Assembly: GCA_905221605.1 (NCBI GenBank)
Contig: CAJNDS010000037.1
Span: 126,001 to 190,000, forward strand
Direction: 5' to 3'
Length of the DNA stretch: 64,000 nucleotides
Source of the DNA: Symbiodinium natans
Taxonomy: Eukaryota; Sar; Dinophyceae; Suessiales; Symbiodiniaceae
This document shows positions 41,092 to 50,885 of this stretch, one piece after another. Position numbers and translations under genes: made by a program. The notes under the pieces are model-generated. The model was not told where the DNA came from. It worked only from the letters and a program-made list of their open reading frames with translations, and did no database searches. How positions within the stretch are numbered: the first letter of the stretch is position 1; each line of letters opens with the position of its first letter.

Positions 41092-43332
41092 CTTGCCTCA
41101 AAATGGACCCACCTGTGCATGCTAGTTCCTTTTCCTTCTGGACGCCGGCCCAGAAAGAACTGCAAGACTCCCCGAATGACATCTCAGCCATCCGTGTGCC
41201 ACACCATGAGGTTGCACCACCATAGCTTCCATAACTGCACTCGCTCAGTTGTGTCATTGCCTGGACAAGCAGTACAAGCGTTTAAGGTTGAGGCGAAGAG
41301 GCTGGGGGTGTAGCATTGCCAGAAGGTTGACCATTCAGTAGCTGAAGGAAAGAAGATTCACGTAATGTGAAGGGCCCTCACTGCACCCAAACTCCTGGCA
41401 TCTCCTTTGCTTGCTTTGAGAGCTCAAATTCATCCTAAATTCATTGTTGGGCTTCTTCGACTTGCCGGTCCAAGCTCGTTTGGGTTGCCACGTGGTTATG
41501 AAGTTGGATTGAAGGCTTGGGTGTTGCGAGTTGCGTGATTCTTTTCCTGGGGTTTGGGTGGTCCAGCACATGTTGGATTTGTTTCAACTTTCGGGCAAGG
41601 GGTGCTGTTGGGTCAAAGAGGGGGCTCCAAAGTTGCCCCTCGCAGAGAGGGCCAGAAATCTGCAGACTCTGTTTACCTTAGCATTCGTTTGGGGACGTTG
41701 TGAGATCTCTCTTGCTGCATGTTTTCACACTTTAGTACAAGAGATCAAGATTGTCCGATTTGAACGGTATGGACAAGTACTTCTCGTGATGATAACGGGG
41801 CCATGCTGCTTGCGCTCCATGTTTCCGAGAAGTTCAATCCAGTATGGAATCTGGGTACCACCGTCTGCTCTAAACCAGAATCCGGTTTCCAAAGCCCAAG
41901 GAGCCCAAGGAGAGGTAGGGTTCGTCCACTGTGTCAGAGCTCTGCCATGCAGTCTTGCTGTTGGGATACGGAAATAGAGGTTTTCCTACAAAGGTATAGA
42001 AGATAAAGGTTTTCCTAACTTCTAGAGACAACCGAGGTTTCCTTTGAAACATGTGGAGAGAAAGTTGAGGCTTTCCTATTGAAGCATAGAGAAAATCGAG
42101 TTTTTTTAGTAGCATCATGAGGAATGGGACAGAAAAAGGGCTTTAAACAAAAAGGGTTGAACCATTTTCTGCTTCGATGCCAACTGCTTCTTGGACCCTG
42201 GTGCTTCGGGGTCAGAGGGTCAGAACCACACAGCAACACGGGGACGAAGACGGCATGAAACATGCACTGCGGCAACAAATTGTTCCATATAAGATGTTCT
42301 TGGCAAGGATGTCTCTTTTAGAAATTCAGCTTTGAAAGAAAATTCGCCAGGCAGCCATGCAGAACAAGTGAACCTATCCCTGAAACCAATGCGCTGTGTT
42401 GGGATTTTGCTATACTTCCGTGCACGTTATACTTTGGCTTGCAGAGCATAGAGGTCAGATGCGGGTCACAAAATTTTGGTAAATGACAGTCTTGGGTAGG
42501 GCCCGCACTCCAGTTTATGGCCCGAAATCCCCTTCAGCAAGGAGCTCCCGCTAGGTTTCTTATCAAAGTAACAAGTTCCTTGAGTTTCAACACGGCCGAG
42601 CACCCCTCTTGAGTTGATCCTTAAAACTCGAGCTTCAACCCAGGAACCCAGGAACCCAGGAACCCTCGAACCTTTTGAGCCTTGAGGCTGAATTTCTTTA
42701 AGCCCCTCTTTCGTCGCTTGCGCGCCCCTCAGCCATGGTCCGGCGCCGCAGATTGTCTGGGTGCCTTGGTTCGGCGCTGCTTCTGGCTCCTTGGCAGTGT
42801 GAGAACCGTTCACCTCATTGGCTAACAGGGGGTGATGGTAGAAAAGCCGCGTTCTTGCTTGAGGATGCAGGCTTCCAAGCTGGCCGTAGGGCCGCAGGGA
42901 GAACATTCTGGTTTCAGATCTGATCTAATCATGGAAAGTGTGCATGTCCACATGGTCACCGTGCCGAATCTGCACGTGCATTTATCATTCGTTCCCAGAT
43001 GGCGCCTACGACAACCTTCTTTGCGCCCAGTGCGGCGCCAGCACGAAGCTCAGGCCGTGGCTGCAGGGTGTGCCATAGGACAATCATGGGACCTGTGACA
43101 GCCATGATTGTATGCTGGCTTGTGTAGTTTTTCAGGTCTTGAGCTGGCGGGGATGCGCGGTGCTTTCAGAAAGTTAGTCAGCTGATTGAAGGAATCGTGG
43201 CACAATGGTTTTGGGGGTCGGTGGGAAACGTCGTGTATAATTTGTTCTTGTTGAGCTGGATTTGTGTTGGCTCTCAGTATTTCGCGTTTTGATCCAGGTG
43301 TTTTTGTTCCTTCACCCCTGCATCGCCTGCAG
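41092..43332. other. No supported gene
   Basis: Short overlapping frames only. Around 41980-42110 a loosely repeated GGTTTTCCTA/GAGGTTTCC motif recurs about every 30 bases between ATAGAGA-like spacers, without clear function. Confidence 0.4.
42638..42665 (+). repeat. CCAGGAAC short tandem repeat
   Basis: Three to four copies of an 8-bp unit (CCAGGAAC). Local slippage. Confidence 0.8.
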
Positions 43333-43398
43333 CGTCACGAGCCTGGTCCTGAGGTAGAACCGCCGGAAGTGCTTCCGAAGTCTCACTTGGCAGGCGCG
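43333..43398 (+). CDS. Candidate exon
   Basis: Follows TTCACCCCTGCATCGCCTGCAG and precedes GTGCTTGAG. In phase 0 it encodes RHEPGPEVEPPEVLPKSHLA plus GA, 66 nt long. Good acceptor and donor and a proline/glutamate-rich product support it. It could be a 3' exon of copy 2 or belong to another gene. Confidence 0.3.
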
Positions 43399-43677
43399 GT
43401 GCTTGAGGTGATCTGGGTGTTTTGATATGATTTGATGGTCAGAGACAGGGTCCACAGCAAGCACGCGCAACTGCAGTTGAGCTCGTGATGTCATGGCTCT
43501 GCTCAACATGCAATGTAGTATGACAAGGACTCTGAAGCAAACAACGCATTGACTGTTCTCGATGAAAGCATGGAGTGTCGGGCAAACTCCAACCAGGCCA
43601 GTGTGCTTCCAGCTTTGTCTAGATGGGTGCAATGGGACAGGCGAAACACCATCTCCAGCGATCTACCTTGGGTCATC

Positions 43678-43680
<3 letters not shown>

Positions 43681-43709
<29 letters not shown>
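43681..43709 (+). repeat. GCTT microsatellite
   Basis: Seven GCTT units. The LACLLACLL peptide in the crossing ORF comes from it. Confidence 0.9.
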
Positions 43710-43710
<1 letters not shown>

Positions 43711-45449
43711 CCGCATGCAATCTTCAATGTCCGGAATCAGCACGGGGTACAAACGGGTCCTTCTGGCCCATCATGTGCGCCCGGCGGCCAGCATCATAGG
43801 GGGTACGAGTAGGTGGCAACTCTGGCTTGAGCCGCAGTCGCTCCCACCCAACTTTTCATTCCCACTCTGCCTAGTTTTTTCTTTCCAGACAAAACGCTCG
43901 AGGGCGCCTTCACCCTGTGAAACCAGCACTTCGTTCTCTAGGTTAGCTCATGAATTTCGAAGTCTTTGGGGGATGCCCACTGCAACCAGGAGCCCTGCAG
44001 AGGGCCATGGGACGAAACGAGGCGCGGGCTTTTGTCAATTTGTAGCTTACGCATTCAAGGCTTGTGCGCAGCTTAGGGCTAGTTGCGGCTAGTTGGTTTA
44101 GACTGTCTGGAGTGTCGACAGTGTCGTGGAGGGTTTTGCTGTTGGAAGGTGTGGAAGGTGTTAGGATGGAATCTTTTTGAGAAACAGCTTCCTCGTGGTT
44201 GTTGATGTTAGGGATGTGCTCGGAAAGTGCTTGTGCGTGGGATTGCAAGGGATGCAAGGGCTATGGGTCGGGTCCGCGTGACTCTTCGGCCTCAAGCGCT
44301 TTGTCGGCAGAGTCTCTCAGAGCTCTCCCTTTTTGCTTTTCAGATTCTTTTCTCTCGAGCCCAGGCCCGGTGTCAGTCCAAAACAACCGGCATCGCATTC
44401 GTTTCCTCGTACAGATTTCGAGCATCCCCCTCAAGATATGAATCAAGATTCCAATTGAGTTCATGAGACCTCACATGGCCTATCATGGCCTCGTCCGCAC
44501 CAATCGGGTCATTGTGGGGTTCTGTGCAAAACGTGCGGTCCTAGGTGTACAGATCTGAGACGCTCTTCTTCCATCGTACCGATGAGACGCAAGCCCCTTG
44601 TCTGAGCAATCCCCTGACAAGCCACTACAACTATTTACAACCTGACAGCCGGTAGAGCTTACCTGGACATCATAAAATCCGATCCTAAACGTGCATACCG
44701 TCCCTCGGATCGGGCAATGTGCGCCCTGTTTTAAATGGAGTAGGTTGAAGTTCGTCTGCGGCTTGCAGTTGAGCAGTCTAAGCAGCAGCACCTGACTCTT
44801 AGGTTATGGAGTTCCATGCTAGACAAAAGGCCTTCATCGTCTTGTATTCTTGTTTTACTGGTAATACGCCGAGTGGTTCAGGCCCTTTCATGCTCCAGCT
44901 TCAGTACCCCTCGACTACAAGATTGACAAACCTGGGGTCCGCAGCAGCATCTGCATGAGGGTGCATTCGCGGCACGGCTGCGGACCGGGCATGCAGTGCA
45001 GCACGTACCCTCGACCCCCCATACGTGCTCCGGGCTGCAGCCTGCTGGAGTCCAGGGGGCATGCAATGCAGTGCACATGCATTGAGCTTTGGGACCCTAG
45101 TGCAAGCTGGACAGGGGATGCAGGGTGCGTGCAGGGGTGACGGCAGCATAAAACGTGTTCTCGCAACAGCAGCAACATAGAAGTACGATGCCGTAATTAT
45201 GTATGGAAAGTGGTATCAAGAGCATAAGGGATAAAGTGATTGGCGGTCAGGGAATTTGTAAGGGTTTTGTTCATGCAGGGTTCATGCAACACCTTTCGCC
45301 TTCCCCTCGTCTCCATTCATTCGAAGTCGGTGTGGGTGGTGAATGCCGGGCTGTCGGAGCTTGTCTCCCTCGTCTCCCTTGCCAGGCCTGCCTGTCCTCC
45401 CTGTCCTGTCTGGAGGGCAGGTTGCCTTGAAGATCAGACCTGTCCTTTT

Positions 45450-45506
<57 letters not shown>

Positions 45507-46605
45507 TTAACTACATGTGCGACAGAGGACAGGTTGACTTTCCTAGTTGGTTTGGGCCAGGCAGTTTGCTTAGGTTTGTTTCCCTTTATGTGGGCTTGGT
45601 AAGATAGATGGGCTAACTTATTGCAATACGTGAGCAGAGGGTAGACTTCTGGCTGATACTGGGGGTTTTTTTGCTAATGTCCAAGATCACCAAATTGTAA
45701 GGTTATTTAGTTTAGGGATTATCACTGAGCTCGCTAACGCCATCTCTCTTTCCTTCGTATTCTCTTTTTGAGCATGAAATGCGCATCATCACGTTGCAAC
45801 CATATTCAGTTGTCCTATGCGCTGAACTGAAGGCAAGCTCGCTCTCAGGGCTTTGCGTTCTGTACCGTTCTCCGCCCACGGCAAGCATGTGGAGTACTTG
45901 TCGTCTTCTGAACGGTTTTCAATTGTCTGGAGGCAGCAAAGCCCCAGGGCTGTGGGTTGTCAAAAGCGGCTTTGAATTCTTTTGAGGGGCATGAAGCAGT
46001 TTTTAGTCAGCTGGGTCGAGGTGCAGCAGGGCTTGGCCGGAAGTGAGGAACTCGAAGCCTTAAGTTGTCTCAACTTGCCTTAAAGCCTTAAAACTGGACT
46101 TCCCTTCACTGTTTTTCGCAGACCCCCTTTTGCCAGCCTTTGGCCTCCTCACGTAGCTCCGGGACATACAGTTTTGCTTTGTGTCGGATTGGGTCAGACG
46201 GAGGAGTTGACAATTTGGCTCTGGGGCTCGATCTAGATAGCCAGACGGATTCTTCTCAATCCAAGGACAGGCACTTTGCCCTGATCCTTGGCTACATCGA
46301 CCAGACACCAGTTCACAAGGTTGATTTTCGGGATTGATGGAAGGGGTCTTCCTAGAAACTAAGGCCTTGACGAGTCCCATCAACACGGCATTCAAGTCCC
46401 GTTAGACCTCGCGATCAGAGCAATAACTTCGGGTGGCAATGGTCCTACATTGCACACCGCTGAGGCTGCGAATACCTGCGCTGCCGACCAAGAAGGCGGA
46501 CGGGACGCCGCTGCCTGAGGTTTGTGATGGGCTGAGGGCGTGCAAAGCCCCCTGTGAGGCCCAAACCTGCCCAAACCCACAAAACCAAGAGGCTCGATAG
46601 ATGCT
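43710..46605. other. No supported gene apart from a microsatellite
   Basis: The GC-rich part at 44.9-45.15 kb is open in several frames on both strands, and contains two similar blocks GGGCATGCAGTGCAG and GGGCATGCAATGCAG. No domain is recognised. Confidence 0.4.
45457..45502 (+). repeat. CT microsatellite
   Basis: About 23 CT units without interruption. Confidence 0.95.
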
Positions 46606-47049
46606 ATGAACATAGTCCGCTCAGATTACGTGCGATTCACGACACGATTCGCGGAGCTCACGCTGAAAAGCACACTCTGTTCTTCGAATGAGATTGCGGA
46701 ATGGTCCATAAGATCTACTTTGGCCAAAATCACAGCGGTGACACGGAAGCCACGCCAAGGGTCGATTCCTTCGGAACGGTATGGAGAGATTCCTGAGGGC
46801 CTCGGTATTCCATCGGCCTGCAAGTCCATCCCACGAAAGCCCTTCGTGCAGAGCTGCGGCCGCCTCGATAGAGCGGCCGACATCCTGCAGGCCCAAAGAC
46901 ATCGCCAAGCGAAGTCAAGATGCAGTTTGGCGCAACTACAGCTTCAGTGCGAAGCTCGCGGATGCTTCGCAAGCGCTTCACGCACGCTTCACGGAACGCT
47001 TCGCGGAACGCCAAACGCTTCGCAAAACGCTTCGCCAAACGCCTCGTGA
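46606..47049 (+). CDS. Hypothetical ORF, 147 codons
   Basis: Begins MNIVRSDYVRFTTRFAELTL and is open for 147 codons. A second + frame (46781-47125: AVWRNYSFSAKLADASQALH) and a minus frame (46621-46908) are also open and look equally protein-like. The segment is rich in CpG, which lowers stop frequency. The last 80 bases are a degenerate repeat. Strand and frame cannot be decided. Confidence 0.25.
   Translation: MNIVRSDYVRFTTRFAELTLKSTLCSSNEIAEWSIRSTLAKITAVTRKPRQGSIPSERYGEIPEGLGIPSACKSIPRKPFVQSCGRLDRAADILQAQRHRQAKSRCSLAQLQLQCEARGCFASASRTLHGTLRGTPNASQNASPNAS
46961..47045 (+). repeat. Degenerate ACGCTTCGC repeat
   Basis: Eight or so copies of a unit close to ACGCTTCGCGGA / ACGCTTCGCAAA with variable length. 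It sits at the 3' end of the hypothetical ORF. Confidence 0.75.
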
Positions 47050-47323
47050 ATGCCTTGCGGACGCGCATGTGAGAATTTTGGTCTTTCGGCATTTACAACG
47101 GAAACCCTGTTGCTGCGCATTTTAAGCAGAACTTCATGGTTTAGAGCTTCTGAAGGCTGCGCGCCCCTGATGTACCATATGGACTCCGAATTTTGATGCA
47201 CTGAGGGTGTTTCATGTACTTAGCCAGGATGTTTACTTAACGTGCAGTACAACTTCAGAGCTCAAACCCGTACAGTGTGGATGGAGATGACGTCTCATAT
47301 CAACAGGGAGACCTTTCCAATGG

Positions 47324-47575
47324 TTAGAAAGTCAGTTGGGAAGTGGACAGCAGTGCAAAGGGTTCTGCGCCGGCTCGATCGCTTGAAGCACTGACGGATC
47401 CTTCCAAGCCATACAGTGCCCGTGCAGATTCATGCACATGTTCCTCGAATGTCGGCCGAGGAACTTCATCCCAGCAACTTGTGCTGCAATTCCCATTTGT
47501 TGCAGGGTCTCTGCAGCCCAGCAGCTTCTTAACAACCAGCTCCAAGATAAACTCTGCATAAGTTTTGTTTTGCAA
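47324..47575 (-). CDS. Hypothetical minus-strand ORF, 83 codons
   Basis: Encodes MQNKTYAEFILELVVKKLLG, then RPTFEEHVHESARALYGLEG. An overlapping minus frame (47332-47607) encodes AAETLQQMGIAAQVAGMKFL and looks as good. One of the two may be a real exon. Confidence 0.3.
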   Translation of the reverse strand: MQNKTYAEFILELVVKKLLGCRDPATNGNCSTSCWDEVPRPTFEEHVHESARALYGLEGSVSASSDRAGAEPFALLSTSQLTF

Positions 47576-47613
47576 AGGTCATCATTGCAAGGCGCATTGG
47601 GGGTCACCAGCAG

Positions 47614-47904
47614 TTGCCACGATTGACTGCCAGGGGGTCAGGGCAGTGGACCAGTCGACCTCCGGCTTGGGCTGGACTAGGGCGCAAGTCAAACATGCAT
47701 CAGGCCGTAAAGCTCAGAGTTCAAGGCTGTGGGAATGAGGCCAGGAGGCTGTGGAGGCACAGCTTCAACCTTCGGTTTGAGGACTCCACGGGTTGGAAGG
47801 TTTGGGTGCAACTGAGACCGAGCCATTCGAGTACTTCGAAGGCGTTGGCCGGTCACGCAAGGCACGCCCCCGTGTTACAACACAGAACACAGAATACCTT
47901 GTAG
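47614..47904 (+). CDS. Hypothetical ORF, 96 codons
   Basis: Contains HQAVKLRVQGCGNEARRLWR and HSFNLRFEDSTGWKVWVQLR, a mixed hydrophobic and basic sequence that looks coding. Followed 33 bases later by the next + ORF in another frame, so the two could be exons of one gene. Confidence 0.3.
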   Translation: MPRLTARGSGQWTSRPPAWAGLGRKSNMHQAVKLRVQGCGNEARRLWRHSFNLRFEDSTGWKVWVQLRPSHSSTSKALAGHARHAPVLQHRTQNTL

Positions 47905-47939
47905 GAGCATGGTCACAACAACGATAGTGAAAACATATT

Positions 47940-48206
47940 GTGCTGCTGCAGCTTATGTGGCACCCTCGCGCAGAGAACGATGTTTCGCATACCGCTTGGA
48001 AGGTTGCTCAAATTGATGGTTGGTCTCCGAAGATACGTGCTTCAAGGTGTCAGTATCAACAGGCAACACTCAGACCAAGCAAGACCCCATCACTGCAGCA
48101 AATCACAAGCTTCCCATCTGAGTGTGAAGACATGTTGGGTGCATTGAGTCCTTCCACTTCAAGGAAAACTGTGGCGCTGCAAGAGAGCCCTCCTCAAAAA
48201 ACCTAG
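47940..48206 (+). CDS. Hypothetical ORF, 88 codons
   Basis: Contains RAENDVSHTAWKVAQIDGWS and then LQQITSFPSECEDMLGALSP. Polar, Ser/Thr/Gln-rich end. Family not recognised. Confidence 0.3.
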   Translation: MLLQLMWHPRAENDVSHTAWKVAQIDGWSPKIRASRCQYQQATLRPSKTPSLQQITSFPSECEDMLGALSPSTSRKTVALQESPPQKT

Positions 48207-50767
48207 GCTGGGAGGGCTCTGCGTGCTTAGAAAGGATCCTCTTGTTTCTTCTCTGGAACCTTACCTAGCAGAAGACAGGCTCACCCTGTGTTTCAGGAAG
48301 GATGCTTATCTTTTTAAACCATGAGGGCACAGGTCTGAAGAGAAAATGGACGACTTCCCCAACCCAAATGAAGGCAAGCTCCCTTGCGAGAAAGAAGTGC
48401 AGGGGCTCTGTGACACCCAGTAGGGCAGTCTAGCAGGAGCCTAAGAACTCAGTCTCTTGTCAATACGTGTGACACATAGAAAACTCCTCGGCTTTGCTAG
48501 CAGAAGGAAAGGAGGAGATCCACACGGAGGACCACTGCGAAGCAAGAGATCCCATCCACTTGTCTTTGACCGCCATCTTGCATCTTAACCAAAATGCAAG
48601 GAGACCACTTAACTTACACATTTTTGACAAGTGTGGATGATATTTTCTGTTGTCCGTTTTCAGAAACTGAAAGCTCTTCTGAAGTATGCGAAGTCCCTAA
48701 GATATTTGAGCAGACTCGCCTCACCCAGGGCATGCTGAAACTTTTTCATCTATCAAACTATTTCAGCCAGGCCACCAGAACTATCCGAACAAATCTAACC
48801 CCACCCAAAATAAGCTTCACCCACCTGCATGCCGAAAAAGAATGACCCGCTGTTTCTTATGTTGGAATTAAGGCTTCCCCAGCTCTTTCTTGTTCTTCTT
48901 CTGTTCTCCGCTTCTATGACGACGTGGACAAAAGCAGGTAAGCAAGATGGGTGCCCAAGCCGCTCGTGTCTTCTCCTTTTTCTCTTTGATTCCTGCCTTG
49001 AAAAAGAAGGACCAAAAGGCCAAAAGAAGACAGGAACGGGGGAGAGGTCCACAGGGCAACTTCTTTTTTCTTGTCTCTTATCATCTCCTTCCCAGTCCTT
49101 TTGCTCCTCCTCTGTTTCATCTTCCAGTTTTTGGAGAAACAAAAAGAGACACGGCGAAGGGGATGAGGCAGGAGATTCCTGTTCATTTTTTCGCTCCCTT
49201 TCCGTTTTCTCTTGTTTACGAGTATGCCGAAGAACACCGAAGGGGAGAACACAGAAACAGTCTGGTCCCTAGTCGGACGTAGAAGATAGATACACCGAGG
49301 TGTGAGTCTCAGCTTTCGGTACGACTTCAGGGCTCGCTTGCGCCGCCATTTGCGCAGGAGGCGGAAGATCAGGCAGCCCGACAAGCTCTCAGCGTGATCC
49401 GAAAGGCGGGCTGCACACAGCCCACAACTTTTTGCCAAATGTTACCGCGCAGAAAGTAGATTGTTGTTTGATGAGTTGAAGTTTTCATGTTCCAGCTGTT
49501 GCGTTCTACGTTCAGTTCACTTCAAACGCAAGCGCAATTTTCGTGTCATGTTGACCGTCACATTTCGTTCGCACCTTATGGTGTGCTTGTATGAGCATAT
49601 GCGCAACAACCGTGCTCTCTGTATAAATCGATCTGCCTCCGAGACACTTATGAGCCGGCACATGCCATTCAAATCAAGTCCGTTCGCTCAGCGACACAGC
49701 GAGGATGACCGCGCAATGGCATTCAACCTTTATGAAGTAGTCCGGAAAACAACAAAAGCGACACAACTAAATCGGAAGAAAACCACGCAATTCAGAACGC
49801 AGAGTGCCAACACATTCAACAGACGGTGGCTCCGAGAAGCGATAGGCATGGCATCCTTTCCTCAACCAAGTTTGTGAGTGCATCCTTCATGCTACCTCTG
49901 CTCGGCAACAGACAGCGCGATGTTAACCATGTTCCTTTGTCGAGCACTTCGGGAATGCTCGAGCCTATCTGTGCAAGCTGTCGCCACTCCGTTTTCTGAT
50001 GTTGATGTAAGGCTGCTTTCTGAACTGTCTAGCGGTGCCCTTTCATGGAGGGGTGTAATCCTGGAAACACTTGCAGCATGTTGACGGTTTAGGGGGTTCA
50101 CGGTATGCGTGATAGCAAAACAAAATGGCTCTCTGATCCGAAGCTTTGGAAGCGCTATTGATTGCCGACAGCTGTATGAAAAACCGAGCTCTTTGCTGCC
50201 GTGTTCATGCAAAAAGTATGCTGTCCGTATGCGAATCTGGACAAAAAGCAATCCTGGTCACATGTTTGCATTCGCTTATATCTGCGTGTCGCCTTGTCTA
50301 GGTGTACTTTTTGTGTTCTGGGCAGGCAGACTCTGAGATTACACGCTGGCTGTCTTGGTCAGCTTCCACCTCGAAGCAGGCGTGGAAAGTGAGTTAAAAT
50401 GAGTCTTGTACACTTTGGCAAAGGGAGTGCAAGGTGTCCGTCTTCCAACGGCTGTGTGACAACATGTAATACCTGTTTCGAAAATGAACGGAAAGATCCA
50501 CAGGTTGTCAGGATGGGTCGCGTGTCTTCGCTCTGACCAATACTCTGCAGACGAATGTCGAGCTTGTTGTGAGAAAACACCCCCCCCCCAATGTCACTCA
50601 TGTCGCAGGGTGACTTGCCATGACAATGTTCCAATCTCATTTCACAAAGTGTCACCAGATCATAGACTCTCAGCGGTTCCTGTGCTGAAGCAGGTAAAAT
50701 GTGAACATAATTTGATCGCTAACGCGAGGCCGCCTCGGCAAGGGTACCGAGGCGGCAGGAAGGGGTA
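48207..50767. other. No firm gene
   Basis: Pyrimidine-rich + strand at 48.9-49.25 kb gives long Ser/Leu/Phe-rich frames on + and Lys/Glu/Arg-rich frames on -, best explained by composition. A 138-codon + frame at 49461-49877 (with RKKTTQFRTQSANTFNRRWL) has no recognised domain. Confidence 0.4.
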
Positions 50768-50885
50768 GTGGGGGTGAGGGGGGGGAAGGCGGCATGCCCG
50801 TCCCGCAACAAGCGCAGGGCGGGTGGGGGTGGGTGGGGGTGGGGGGGCGGGTGGGTTTCTTTTTTGGGGGGGGGGGGGCGGCATG
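50768..50885 (+). repeat. G-rich tract
   Basis: Runs of 5-13 G separated by short spacers (GGGTGGGGGTGGGTGGGGGT and a G13 run). It borders the telomere-like array on its left and has strong G-quadruplex potential. Confidence 0.85.

Noticed and set aside
48829-49438. Overlapping 147- and 174-codon ORFs on opposite strands
   Set aside because: They follow from a pyrimidine-rich + strand; composition explains the Ser/Leu/Phe and Lys/Arg/Glu content.
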